Shown here: positions 35,033 through 43,538 of the stretch, one piece after another
How the letters are laid out: every line of letters starts with the position of its first letter
Position numbering within the stretch: position 1 is the first letter of the stretch
Assembly (NCBI RefSeq): GCF_016859125.1
Contig: NZ_CP069338.1
Coordinates: 12,093,501-12,157,500 of the forward strand
DNA: 64,000 bases
Direction: 5' to 3'
Source: Archangium violaceum
GTDB lineage: Bacteria; Myxococcota; Myxococcia; Myxococcales; Myxococcaceae
Program-made: the position numbers and the translations under genes
Notes under the pieces: generated by a model
What the model saw: only the letters and a program-made list of their open reading frames with translations
What the model was told of the DNA's origin: nothing
Database searches by the model: none

Positions 35033-36336
35033 CACGCACGCTCCAGGACCACCGCGGCTCCGAGGCCACCGGCGGCGCAGACGGTGCACAGCACCGTGTT
35101 CTTGTTCTGACGCTTCAGCTCATGAAGGGCCTGGGTGACGATGCGCGCACCCGTGGCCCCGAAGGGATGGCCGAGGGAGATGGAACCACCCGACAGGTTG
35201 AGGCGGGTGCGGTCCACCTCGCCCACCGGCGCGCTCCAGCCGGCCTTCCGGGCGAAGTCCTTGGAGGCCAGCGCCTGGATGTTGCTCGCCACCTGGGCGG
35301 CGAAGGCCTCGTGCATCTCCACGAGGTCGATGTCGGCGAGCTTCATGCCCGCGCGCTGCAGCGCGATGGGCGCCGCGTAGGCCGGGCCCTGGAGGAGCTG
35401 GTCTCCCGGGTCGGTGGCGGCATAGGCGTGGGCGAGCAGGTAGCCGAGCGGCTCCAGGCCGAGCGCCTTCGCCTTCTCCTCGCTCATCAGCAGCAGCGCG
35501 GCGGCACCATCGGTGAGCGGCGAGGCGTTGCCGGCGGTGACGGTGCCGTACTTGCGATCGAACACGGGCTTGAGCTGGGAGAGCGCCTCCAGGCTCGTGT
35601 CCTCGCGGACGATGTTGTCCTTCTGCGACACCTTCTCGTACTTCGGCGGCACCACCACGTGCATCACCTGGGAGTCGAAGAAACCGTCCTTCCAGGCGCG
35701 AGCGGCGTTGTGGTGCGAGGCGAGCGCGATGCCGTCCTGCTCCTGGCGGGAGATGCCGTTCTCCTTGGCCATCTTCTCCGCGCTCTCACCCATGGTGAGG
35801 CCCGTGGAGTACTCGGCGATGGCCGGGGGCACCGGGACGAGGTCGCGCGGCTTGAGGGCCTGGAAGGCCCTGAGCTTCTCCGTGAGGCTGCGGGCCTTGG
35901 AGGCCGCTACCAGCGCCTGGGCCAGCGGACGGCTGGTGAAGATGGGCGCATCCGACATGGACTCGGTACCACCGGCGATGGCCACCTCCGCCTCACCCAC
36001 GGCGATGGCATTGGCCGCGGCCGTCATCGCCTGGATGGACGTGGCACAGGCGCGCGCCACGGTGAACGCCTCGATCTTCTTCGGCAGCCCCGCGGCTAGC
36101 ACCACCTCGCGCGCGATGGACGGCGCGGTGAGCGTGGGGACGACCTGGCCGAACACCACCTGGTCGATCTCGTTGGGATCGATCTCCGCTCGCTGCACCA
36201 GCTCCTGGACCACCATGCGGCCCAGGTCCAGCGCGGTGAGCTTCGCGAAGTCGGTTCCCGCCTTCACGAAGGGCGTCCGCAATCCGCGGACGATGGCCAC
36301 TCGCCGGTGGCCGTTGCGCTGCTTCTCGCGTGCCAT
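35032..36336 (-). CDS. fadI: Acetyl-CoA acyltransferase (thiolase) FadI
   Basis: A 434-residue thiolase cleaving 3-ketoacyl-CoA in beta-oxidation. The nucleophilic Cys is in FTVARACATSIQAMT, the catalytic His in SLGHPFGATGARI and the second Cys in CTVCAAGGLGAAVVLE. The start ATG 36336 has GAGG upstream. It is the first gene of the operon and forms the trifunctional complex with the overlapping downstream fadJ product. A perfect palindrome 69 bases upstream is a candidate control site. Confidence 0.94.
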   Translation of the reverse strand: MAREKQRNGHRRVAIVRGLRTPFVKAGTDFAKLTALDLGRMVVQELVQRAEIDPNEIDQVVFGQVVPTLTAPSIAREVVLAAGLPKKIEAFTVARACATSIQAMTAAANAIAVGEAEVAIAGGTESMSDAPIFTSRPLAQALVAASKARSLTEKLRAFQALKPRDLVPVPPAIAEYSTGLTMGESAEKMAKENGISRQEQDGIALASHHNAARAWKDGFFDSQVMHVVVPPKYEKVSQKDNIVREDTSLEALSQLKPVFDRKYGTVTAGNASPLTDGAAALLLMSEEKAKALGLEPLGYLLAHAYAATDPGDQLLQGPAYAAPIALQRAGMKLADIDLVEMHEAFAAQVASNIQALASKDFARKAGWSAPVGEVDRTRLNLSGGSISLGHPFGATGARIVTQALHELKRQNKNTVLCTVCAAGGLGAAVVLERA

Positions 36337-36391
36337 GTGTTCCTCACCTTCACTGCGTGGTGAGGCGCATCTAATGAGCCGTTGCGCATCG

Positions 36392-36420
36392 CGTCAACGG
36401 GAGATTGACTCCGGAGTCAA
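36392..36420 (-). promoter_or_regulatory. Palindrome and weak promoter upstream of fadI
   Basis: TTGACTCCGGAGTCAA at 36405-36420 is a perfect 16-base palindrome. On the minus strand it is followed after seven bases by TTGACG (36397-36392), a good -35, and 17 bases later by TTAGAT, a poor -10. A repressor at the palindrome would sit just upstream of the -35. Control by acyl-CoA through a TetR or GntR-type protein is plausible for a fad operon, but no such regulator gene is next to it. Confidence 0.5.
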
Positions 36421-36461
36421 CAAGAGGGCCAAGGCCTCCTCCGCCCCCTCGGAGGGCGGGC

Positions 36462-37031
36462 TCAGGGTGCGGTGCCAGACTGTTGAGCAGCCGACTTCTC
36501 GAGAAGGAACTCCTCCAGGGGACGGAGCTCCGGGGCGGCCCATAGCGAGGACAGCTCGGCCTGCTCGATGCGGCGCACCAGGGACTCGGGAAAGGGTTGT
36601 TCACCCGCCTGAGCGAAGAGCTCGGCGAGAACCCGGTTGGGCTCGTAACGGCCCCGGATGAGTTGCTCGAACGAGGGGCTCACCGGTAGCAGGGAACGCA
36701 GCAGTTGCTCGTCCCGGAACAGGAGCACCGCGACCTCGGGTGCGATCGCCAGGATCCGCCATTCACTCGAAGGCGCCACCTGCTCCAGCATCAATTGAAC
36801 CCAGCCACACTGCTCCGCCAACAGGTCTGGCGAGAGCGTATGCGAATCAAGCACCACCGCCACGGGCGCCCTCCCCCAGAAGAGGATTTCCCGCGCGGCT
36901 CTCGAGGCCCCACCATTGCTATTGGCCGCCCGGATTCGGATTCCTCGATCGCGAAGGAGGGGATGACCGTCCACCAGACGCCGCATGAGCTTCCCAGCAA
37001 CGAGTCCGGGGGTCACGATGAACGCACTCAT
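36462..37031 (-). CDS. TOPRIM-like protein of a two-gene nuclease cassette (uncharacterised)
   Basis: A 189-residue soluble protein that I cannot assign to a named family with certainty. It starts MSAFIVTPGLVAGKLMRRLV and contains APVAVVLDSHTLSPDLLAEQ, followed by EWRILAIAPEVAVLLFRDE. This order (strand, strand ending in an acidic residue, then a strand with an APE(V)xxLLF helix) recalls TOPRIM-like proteins of the DUF4276/OLD kind, although the first Glu of that motif is not seen. The ATG overlaps the stop of the preceding PD-(D/E)XK gene by one base, so the two are translated together. A function in DNA processing or defence is inference. Confidence 0.5.
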   Translation of the reverse strand: MSAFIVTPGLVAGKLMRRLVDGHPLLRDRGIRIRAANSNGGASRAAREILFWGRAPVAVVLDSHTLSPDLLAEQCGWVQLMLEQVAPSSEWRILAIAPEVAVLLFRDEQLLRSLLPVSPSFEQLIRGRYEPNRVLAELFAQAGEQPFPESLVRRIEQAELSSLWAAPELRPLEEFLLEKSAAQQSGTAP

Positions 37032-37591
37032 CAGAAATCGCTCCTGGTCAGCAGGCTCAAATCCGCGAACCCCGTCTCCACGGCATGCCGCAGCTTCCTT
37101 CTCATGCCATCGAGGAGCCGATGCCCCCTGAGCGCCACGTCGATCTCATCCCCCTCCCACAGAAGCACATCCGGCGGAGGCAACATCTCCACCAGCATGG
37201 ACGCAGCCGATGAAACCTCGCCCGTGCAGAACATCGCTCCGATGGTGGCTCGCGGCCGACGCAGGATCTGAGACTTCAGCTTGACGATGGTCACGGTATC
37301 TACCGGTCTGGTCATGTCCTTGAACTCTACCAGACAGGACACCCCATCGAAATAGACCACCCCATCGATCTGCTCCAGGAGGACACCCTTCCGGTAGACC
37401 CGATACGGCCAGGTCACCTCGGCGCCTTCCAATTGGAAGGCCCTCAGGATGAGGTACTCCAGCAGCACACCGCCGGGCCAATCGGCGGGCGTGACACCCG
37501 CCAGGAGAGCCCTCCACAGCTTCAGCAACTCCTCATGCTCGAGCGCGAGCACCCTGCGCTGGTACTCGCTGCTCCTGCCCTCGTCCGTCAC
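37031..37591 (-). CDS. PD-(D/E)XK nuclease-fold protein, first gene of the cassette
   Basis: A 186-residue protein with the restriction-endonuclease-like core. Glu45 lies in GGVLLEYLILRAFQLEGAEV, Asp76 in EQIDGVVYFDG, Glu89 and Lys91 in CLVEFKDM, and Gln108 in VKLKSQILRRP. This spacing is the D-x12-ExK signature plus the helix Gln seen in Mrr-like and resolvase-like nucleases. The start is GTG 37591. It has no methyltransferase or helicase neighbour; its only partner is the overlapping TOPRIM-like gene. The pair sits between housekeeping genes (fadI and hemE), a common setting for small defence islands. Confidence 0.7.
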   Translation of the reverse strand: MTDEGRSSEYQRRVLALEHEELLKLWRALLAGVTPADWPGGVLLEYLILRAFQLEGAEVTWPYRVYRKGVLLEQIDGVVYFDGVSCLVEFKDMTRPVDTVTIVKLKSQILRRPRATIGAMFCTGEVSSAASMLVEMLPPPDVLLWEGDEIDVALRGHRLLDGMRRKLRHAVETGFADLSLLTRSDF

Positions 37592-37674
37592 GACCCCGTC
37601 CCCTTCCCCTGCCCCACTCGCACCACCCTACCGGGTGCCCCTGACATCCCCGGTCAACTCACGGGGTCATGTAC

Positions 37675-38712
37675 TCAGGTGCCCTGGCGGAGCGCGGCGC
37701 CGTGCTTGTGCACGGCCTCGACCATGAACTTCGCGGCGTCCGGATCCGTGGGCGGAAGGATGCCGTGACCGAGGTTGAAGATGTGCCCCACGGGCCCCGC
37801 GCGGCGGAGGATGTCCACCACGCGCTGCTCCAGCTCCTCGCGCGGCAGGAAGAGGTGGAGTGGATCCAGGTTGCCCTGCACGGCCACGTCGGGCCCGAGC
37901 ACGCGCCGCGCCTCGTCGATCGGCGTGCGCCAGTCCTGCCCGATGACGTCGGCGCCAGTGCGCTTGAGCAACGGCAGGTGGTTGGACATCCCCGTACCGA
38001 AGACGATGACGGGCACTCCCCTGGCCTGCACCTCCTTCACCATGCGCGTGAGGTACGGGACGCAGAAGCGCTCGTAGTCCCAGGGCGACAGCTCACCCCC
38101 CCACGAGTCGAAGATCTGGACGATGCTCGCGCCCGCCTCCACCTGCATCTGCAGGTAGGGAATCAGCGTGTCGGTCAGCTTCTGGAAGAGTGTATGCGCC
38201 AGCTTCGGCTGCTCGAAGAGGAGCCGCTTGATGAGGATGTAGCTCTTGGAGCCGCCGCCCTCGACCATGTACGCGGCCAGCGTGAAGGGCGCGCCGCAGA
38301 AGCCGATCACGGGCACCGAGTCGTTGAGCGCGCGCCGGGTGCGGCGGATGGCCTCGGCGACGAAGCCGGTCCCCTGGACGGGGTCGGGCACGCCCAGGCG
38401 CTCGATGTCCGCGGCGGTGCGCACGGGGTTGGGGAAGTGCGGCCCCTTGTCCCCGAGCTCCAGCTCGATGCCCATGGCCTCCACGGGAATGAGGATGTCC
38501 GAGAAGATGATGGCGGCATCCACACCCAGCCGGGTGATGGGCTGGACCGTCACCTCCGCGGCGAGATCCGGGTTCTTGCACAGGTCCAGGAAGCCGATGG
38601 TGCCGCGCACGGCGCGGTACTCGGGGAGGTAGCGGCCAGCCTGGCGCATCAGCCACACCGGCGTGGTGTCGGTGGGCTGACGGCGAGCGGCTCGAAGGAG
38701 GCGGTCGTTCAA
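37675..38712 (-). CDS. hemE: Uroporphyrinogen decarboxylase
   Basis: The 345-residue enzyme of haem biosynthesis converts uroporphyrinogen III to coproporphyrinogen III. Signatures are TPVWLMRQAGRYLPEYR, FSDILIPVEAMGIELEL, GFCGAPFTLAAYMVEGGGS and IVQIFDSWGGELS. The start is taken as TTG 38712 because LNDRLLRAARRQ is where the family begins and GGAG lies eight bases before it. The frame remains open to 38886, but that extension contains the palindromic element at 38732-38767 and resembles nothing. Confidence 0.94.
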   Translation of the reverse strand: MNDRLLRAARRQPTDTTPVWLMRQAGRYLPEYRAVRGTIGFLDLCKNPDLAAEVTVQPITRLGVDAAIIFSDILIPVEAMGIELELGDKGPHFPNPVRTAADIERLGVPDPVQGTGFVAEAIRRTRRALNDSVPVIGFCGAPFTLAAYMVEGGGSKSYILIKRLLFEQPKLAHTLFQKLTDTLIPYLQMQVEAGASIVQIFDSWGGELSPWDYERFCVPYLTRMVKEVQARGVPVIVFGTGMSNHLPLLKRTGADVIGQDWRTPIDEARRVLGPDVAVQGNLDPLHLFLPREELEQRVVDILRRAGPVGHIFNLGHGILPPTDPDAAKFMVEAVHKHGAALRQGT

Positions 38713-38731
38713 GGGTCGGGCTCCGTGTCTG

Positions 38732-38767
38732 CCCCCTCTCCCTCGGGGAGCGGGCGGGGGGTGAGGG
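38732..38767 (-). repeat. Dispersed palindromic element upstream of hemE
   Basis: Read on the minus strand it contains CCCTCACCC, then an imperfect hairpin of CCCGCTCCCCGAGGGAGAGG type. It is a diverged, inverted relative of the element at 20200-20232 and lies 20 bases upstream of the hemE TTG. Confidence 0.45.
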
Positions 38768-38842
38768 TTGTCAGGTGCGGTCGCCAGGGTCAACGACCCT
38801 GTCAGGGCGGTGCGGAATGATCCGTCCCTCCAAAACGTATGC

Positions 38843-38871
38843 TTGACAGTGAAGGTGGTGGCCGATACAAG
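38843..38871 (+). promoter_or_regulatory. Sigma-70-type promoter of the tRNA pair
   Basis: TTGACA (38843-38848) and TACAAG (38866-38871) are separated by exactly 17 bases. The region behind the -10 is very GC-rich (GCCGCCCCG), as in stringently controlled stable RNA promoters. It lies about 34 bases upstream of tRNA-Val. Confidence 0.75.
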
Positions 38872-38904
38872 GCCGCCCCGTCGCAACGCGGTGACGCAAG
38901 CGAG

Positions 38905-38976
38905 GGGCGGATAGCTCAGCGGTAGAGCGTCGCCCTTACAAGGCGAGGGTCACAGGTTCAATCCCTGTTCCGCCCA
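38905..38976 (+). tRNA. tRNA-Val (anticodon TAC)
   Basis: The acceptor stem GGGCGGA pairs with TCCGCCC, the D arm reads AGCTCAGCGGTAGAGC, the anticodon loop is CTTACAA giving anticodon TAC, and the T arm contains GGTTCAATCCC. The 3' CCA is not encoded (discriminator A is followed by AGC) and must be added by the nucleotidyltransferase. Confidence 0.96.
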
Positions 38977-39010
38977 AGCAGCAGTCGTGGTAGGTGAAGC
39001 GAAGTGTCGT

Positions 39011-39087
<77 letters not shown>

Positions 39088-39090
39088 ATA

Positions 39091-39127
39091 GAAGGGCCCG
39101 GAATCGCGAGTCGGTTCCGGGCCCTTC
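39091..39127 (+). terminator. Strong hairpin terminator after the tRNA pair
   Basis: GAAGGGCCCGGAA and TTCCGGGCCCTTC form a perfect 13-bp stem with an 11-base loop, starting three bases after tRNA-Asp. It is followed by CGTCCTTCC without a long T-run. Its position between convergent units suggests it stops transcription in both directions. Confidence 0.85.
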
Positions 39128-39207
39128 GTCCTTCCACCCATCCCCTCGCTCCGCATCGCAACGGAGGCCCGCCGGTACCCCGCAGCGGGCCGGTCCGCGC
39201 GAACGGG

Positions 39208-39777
39208 CTACGACTGGGGCTTGAAGTCCAGCGACAGGTTCACCGTGCCGGAGTAATCCGACCCCTCGGGGGGCGCGTACTGGATCTGCGCCTTCCCGCC
39301 AAACCACTCATACAGCGTATTCCCACCGGAATCCTTCCCGGCGGGCACCGAGTCGATCGTCAGCGTCACCGCGCCGATGCCACTGCCGGAGCTCAGCTGC
39401 ACGGAGTACCGCTTCCCGTCCGTCGACTCGACGCCGCCCAGGGCCTGCGTGATGCCGTTCCCAGCACTGTAGGTACCGGTCTTGGGATCACCCGACATGA
39501 AGAGCAGCAGGGTGTCGCTGCTCTCGATGGTGCCGCTGCCCTCCTCGGGCTCGATCTGGAGGCTGTACTGGAGCTGCCCGTTGGCCAGCGTCGCCGCCTC
39601 CAGACTGCAAAATTTCACCTTCCCTGTCACGGCGCCGCTGAAGGTGCCGGTGCAGACGACCTCGGTACCGGTTCCCGCGTCATTGCCGCCACCGTTGTTG
39701 CCGCCACCGTTGTTGCCGCCGCACGCAGCGAGCGACAGAGCGACCACGGATCCCAGAGTCCACCACGTTTTGCGCAT
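39208..39777 (-). CDS. Small Gly/Asn-rich lipoprotein of unknown function
   Basis: A 189-residue lipoprotein with signal and lipobox SLAAC (Cys19), followed by a GGNNGGGN repeat spacer and a beta-rich domain (FSGAVTGKVKFCSLEAATL, YSVQLSSGSGIGAVTLTIDS). No enzyme motif is seen. The design, a flexible low-complexity tether plus a compact beta domain, is frequent in myxobacterial surface lipoproteins. It is transcribed divergently from the Tad-like operon; the 95-base interval must hold both promoters. Confidence 0.75.
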   Translation of the reverse strand: MRKTWWTLGSVVALSLAACGGNNGGGNNGGGNDAGTGTEVVCTGTFSGAVTGKVKFCSLEAATLANGQLQYSLQIEPEEGSGTIESSDTLLLFMSGDPKTGTYSAGNGITQALGGVESTDGKRYSVQLSSGSGIGAVTLTIDSVPAGKDSGGNTLYEWFGGKAQIQYAPPEGSDYSGTVNLSLDFKPQS

Positions 39778-39872
39778 CAGTTATCCTCCTGGAGAGCCCT
39801 AATACCCCAAAGTCGGTGCGGCAAGTTGACCGATAGTCTGCAACTACACGCACCTCTAATGTGGCAGCATCT

Positions 39873-40748
39873 ATGGCCCTCATCCAACGCAGCGGTCACG
39901 TGCGCCGGGAGTCAGGTCAGGTCGCGGTCGAAACGGCCCTGATCATTCCGCTCTTCGTGTTCCTGATTCTCGGAGTCCTACAACTTGGGTTGATGGCCCA
40001 GGCTCGAGTGATGGCCAAGTACGCCGCCTACCGGGCGGCGCGCGTGGGGGCGATGAACCACGCCAGCGTGGAGGCCATGGAGGCGGCGGCCGTCTTCCAT
40101 CTGCTGCCCGTGCTCGCCACCGAGCAGGGAACGATCCTCCCGACCGGCAGCAGCAGCGAGGTCATCAGCAAGTACACCCGCGCACTGACGGAGAACACGA
40201 CCCGTCTGGCGGCGGGCTCCAAGCAGGTGAAGGTCGTCATCTGCGGGCCCACGATCTCCGAGCTGCGTGGCACCGGAAGGGACGCGCTGTCGCCGGCGGA
40301 CCAGCAATCCCGCGGAGGCCGGGGCAGCCGCAACGAGGTGGACTTCGACGATCCGGAGCTGGTGCTCAACGGAGAGGTCTCGAGTTCGGACAATCCGGAC
40401 GACGATGGCTCCACGGGTCTGGGGGGCGATGAGATGCGCCGCTACAACCGCCTGCGTCTGCGTGTGCAGCTCCAGCTGCTGTACCGGATGCCCATTCCCT
40501 TCGCCAACTGGATCATGACCCGCACGTATCTGGGTCTCTCGCTGCCCTCGGTGCTGATGATGACCCGGAAGGGCGAGACCCTCAAGGAGAGGACGAAGGA
40601 CCAGGCCATCCCCGTCCGCGCGTTGCTCAACCAGCGCATCTACACCATCCCCATCAACGTCAGCTACGCGATGCGGATGCAGAGCAACTTCTTCCTCAAC
40701 CGCTTCAAACTGCCCGATAGGAACGAGTGCTACCACTACGCGCCCTGA
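39873..40748 (+). CDS. TadE-like pseudopilin/pilus assembly protein
   Basis: A 291-residue protein with the TadE-type N terminus: ESGQVAVETALIIPLFVFLI followed by an amphipathic stretch (LMAQARVMAKYAAYRAARVG). The helix has the conserved Glu at the fifth position after the Gly, as in substrates of the TadV/PilD prepilin peptidase. The rest is a polar domain exposed beyond the inner membrane. ATG 39873 was preferred to the in-frame GTG 39861. It is the first of six tightly packed genes. Confidence 0.8.
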   Translation: MALIQRSGHVRRESGQVAVETALIIPLFVFLILGVLQLGLMAQARVMAKYAAYRAARVGAMNHASVEAMEAAAVFHLLPVLATEQGTILPTGSSSEVISKYTRALTENTTRLAAGSKQVKVVICGPTISELRGTGRDALSPADQQSRGGRGSRNEVDFDDPELVLNGEVSSSDNPDDDGSTGLGGDEMRRYNRLRLRVQLQLLYRMPIPFANWIMTRTYLGLSLPSVLMMTRKGETLKERTKDQAIPVRALLNQRIYTIPINVSYAMRMQSNFFLNRFKLPDRNECYHYAP

Positions 40749-40788
40749 GCCAAGGAGCGCCCTCGGATACGCCTTGAAGAGATCCCCC

Positions 40789-42384
40789 ATGAAAAAACTC
40801 TTCCGAGTCTCGCGCACCCGTGGCCAGGCCATGATCCTGGGCGTGGTGACGCTGCTGATCCTCGCGCTGGTGGTGTTCATCACCTTCAACGTGACGGTGT
40901 CGGTGCAGCAGAAGATCCGGCTGCAGAACTACGCCGATGCCAAGGCCTTCTCCCTGGCCGTGGTCGAGGCCCGCGCCCTCAACCACTTCGCCTACACCAA
41001 CCGCGCCATCGCCTCGTCCTACGTCGGCATGGCCAACGTGCACGCCTATATGTCCGAGGCGGCCATGCTGGTCGACCTGAAGATGGCCGCGTCCTCGGTC
41101 ATGGGCATCATCTCGGGGATCGAATACGCCGAGTGCTACTGCTGCTGGGCCGGGCCCTGCTGCTTCAGTCATTGCATCCACGGAATGGAGGCGAACATCA
41201 ACTCCATCGGGCTGCTCATCGACTGGGTCAGCGGCAGGATGGGGCAGAAGATCCGCCAGCTGGATCAGCCCGCCATGAACCTCATGCGCGCCCTGGATGC
41301 CCACGTCACCATGTTGAACGGCTCGCAGCAGGCGGTGCGGCTCGGCGTGACCGCCACGCTGATGCAGGGCAACCTGGGCTCGCTGATGCAGGAGAACATG
41401 CAGAAGGCCGCGGGTGTCACCCAGGACGAGAACGCGGTGAACATCTTCAACACCCAGCAGTGGAACCAGGTCTTCTTCAGCAACACCCAGCAGAAGCAGC
41501 GCATCATGGCGGAGACGGTGAACGCCACCCGGCAGGACTTCGCCTGGAACCGGAAGGGCTCGCCCCTCGTCCAGCCGGTGCTCTTCCCCCAGCTCGCCAA
41601 GCTCATCAAGGCATCCCTGTGGATGGGGCCCAACGGCACCTGGGCCGTCCTCCAATCGCCCGGAGGCGTCAACGGCCGCACGGGCGCCACGGACGGGAAC
41701 TTCCCGGGTCAGTCCGGAGGCATGGTCTTCATGACCCAGGACAGCCAGCCGTCCTCGACGCGTGGACAGAGCATCAGCTCGTTCGACTGGGGCACGCTCA
41801 CCGGCACGTGGCGGCACGGCGCCGGGGTGGGCCAACTCCCCATGCTCGGACCCATCAGTGCTGGCGAAATGGTGAGCGGCCAGAGCGCGCGCCACACGGG
41901 AGGTTTCCTCGACTTCTTCAACCGGCCGCATTCGGGCAGCCAGCACAGCTCCCCGCAGATCAAGATGGAGCGCTTCATGGAGTTCAACATCGACGCGAAC
42001 GCTCCCTTCAACCAGCCCGCCGTCTTCGCCGCGGTGAGCACGGACGGCCGCGTCAATGAGTTCGGCATCCGGGGTCCCTACGAAGTGGCCAAGGACGGCA
42101 CGGGAACCCTCCGCATCGGGAAGGTGGGCTCGCAGGACGGGGAGATCACGCTCACCAACAACGAGCGCACCAAGGCCTTCTCCAAGGCCCTGGTCTACTA
42201 CCACCGCATCGGCGACTGGTCCGACTACCCCAACCTCTTCAATCCCTACTGGCGTGCCAAGCTCCACCCGCTGACCCAGACGGACATGGCGACGCTGGCC
42301 ACCATCGACACGAATGCCGCCACCGTGGCTGGCGCCGCGAGCGGCGCGCCCCACAGCGGTGGGAAGGGAGTGAACATCCAATGA
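40789..42384 (+). CDS. TadG-like pilus-assembly protein
   Basis: A 531-residue membrane-anchored protein with the Tad (putative Flp pilus-assembly TadG-like) N-terminal helix: RTRGQAMILGVVTLLILALV, then QNYADAKAFSLAVVEARALN. A Cys-rich patch follows near residues 115-130 (ECYCCWAGPCCFSHC). The large C-terminal part has no recognisable enzyme domain and would lie in the periplasm. ATG 40789 fits the start of the helix. Its TGA overlaps the next start. Confidence 0.75.
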   Translation: MKKLFRVSRTRGQAMILGVVTLLILALVVFITFNVTVSVQQKIRLQNYADAKAFSLAVVEARALNHFAYTNRAIASSYVGMANVHAYMSEAAMLVDLKMAASSVMGIISGIEYAECYCCWAGPCCFSHCIHGMEANINSIGLLIDWVSGRMGQKIRQLDQPAMNLMRALDAHVTMLNGSQQAVRLGVTATLMQGNLGSLMQENMQKAAGVTQDENAVNIFNTQQWNQVFFSNTQQKQRIMAETVNATRQDFAWNRKGSPLVQPVLFPQLAKLIKASLWMGPNGTWAVLQSPGGVNGRTGATDGNFPGQSGGMVFMTQDSQPSSTRGQSISSFDWGTLTGTWRHGAGVGQLPMLGPISAGEMVSGQSARHTGGFLDFFNRPHSGSQHSSPQIKMERFMEFNIDANAPFNQPAVFAAVSTDGRVNEFGIRGPYEVAKDGTGTLRIGKVGSQDGEITLTNNERTKAFSKALVYYHRIGDWSDYPNLFNPYWRAKLHPLTQTDMATLATIDTNAATVAGAASGAPHSGGKGVNIQ

Positions 42385-43538
42385 ACACCGCATCCAGACC
42401 CCACGGACGCCGGCGTGGCGCCGCGCTGGTGGAAACCGCGCTGCTGATGCTGGTCCTCATCCCCCTGCTGCTCTACGCCATCTTCCTCATGGACGCGGCG
42501 TACATGAAGCTGGACCTGCAGGAGACGGTCGTGTCGGGCCTCTGGGACTTCTCCACCCGCAACCGCGAAGCGGGCAAGAAGGACAACGAGCGCCTGGACG
42601 AGCTGGCGCTGACGTCACGGGCCGTGCGCGCCACGTACTCGGACCACACCTCCGCGTTCGACGATGGAGCGGAAGTGGACGCCCCCGGGTACGGCGACAC
42701 GAGCCGCATCCGGGGCAACCACGACCACCAGAAGCACCACAAGATCTACTTCGCGGCCCAGTACACCTTCCGCTTCGACGCCAACGTGGGTCCGGACACC
42801 CAGTTCAAGTGCACGGTCAAGGAGGACTCGAGCTGGGCCAACGACGTCACCAACGTGCTGCCGACGTTCGCCAACTCCCGCTACAACGCGGGCGGCCAGG
42901 TCGTGTGCGAGGCCACCGGCTACATCTACAACTACCTCCTCCCGGAGAAGCTCTTCACCGAGTTCACGGAGGTGAAGATGTCGGATCTGACCAAGCGTGG
43001 CACCGGCTCGGACTCGCACGCCTACCAGGGCCAGGGCAACAACATCATCGCCAAGGAGAGAGGCTCCCTCTTCTTCAACACGTGGGCGCTGCGCACCGGC
43101 TCGGAGACCGGCAGGCTCGACGAGAAGACGGACATCGGCGCGCGCGAGGGCGGTGGGGATCCCCAGAATGTCGAGGGCCCCTTCTATGATCGCGTGGTGG
43201 CCACCTACTCGGACATTCCCTCGTACGCCGCGGTGACGGCCGCCTCGGCCAACTTCACGTCCAAGGCCATGTCGACGGACCTGATGACCGCCGTCACCGC
43301 GGGAGCGCGGACACGGGAGGTGGCCGGACTGCCCAACATGGCCGGAACCTTCCTGGTCGCCCGTTACAAGCCCCAGAGTCCCGGGCAGAAGCAGCAGAGC
43401 CCGCAGGACTTCATCGGTGGCAAGGGCTACCAGTCCACGCCCTATAGCGGCGTCAACAACAAGTACGTGAACGCCTACAACAAGCGAGGCGTGCACTACA
43501 TGGGTTGCAAGCAAGCGGAGAAGGATAAATGTCCTTGA
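42381..43538 (+). CDS. Second TadE-like protein
   Basis: A 385-residue protein with a prepilin-like N-terminal segment (GRRRGAALVETALLMLVLIP, then FLMDAAYMKLDLQETVVSGL) and a large hydrophilic remainder. The Glu after ALV is in the typical TadE position. The ATG overlaps the upstream TGA, and its stop overlaps the next gene by 10 bases, so the unit is translationally coupled. Together with the two preceding genes it could form the minor pilins or the tip complex of a Flp-type fibre. Confidence 0.75.
   Translation: MNTASRPHGRRRGAALVETALLMLVLIPLLLYAIFLMDAAYMKLDLQETVVSGLWDFSTRNREAGKKDNERLDELALTSRAVRATYSDHTSAFDDGAEVDAPGYGDTSRIRGNHDHQKHHKIYFAAQYTFRFDANVGPDTQFKCTVKEDSSWANDVTNVLPTFANSRYNAGGQVVCEATGYIYNYLLPEKLFTEFTEVKMSDLTKRGTGSDSHAYQGQGNNIIAKERGSLFFNTWALRTGSETGRLDEKTDIGAREGGGDPQNVEGPFYDRVVATYSDIPSYAAVTAASANFTSKAMSTDLMTAVTAGARTREVAGLPNMAGTFLVARYKPQSPGQKQQSPQDFIGGKGYQSTPYSGVNNKYVNAYNKRGVHYMGCKQAEKDKCP

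Noticed and set aside
38713-38886. N-terminal extension of HemE
   Set aside because: The extension includes a dispersed palindromic element and is unlike any HemE; TTG 38712 has a ribosome site and matches the family start.
39091-39127. Possible CRISPR-like or mobile-element inverted repeat after the tRNAs
   Set aside because: A single perfect hairpin directly behind tRNA-Asp is best explained as a terminator; no repeat array or spacer spacing exists.
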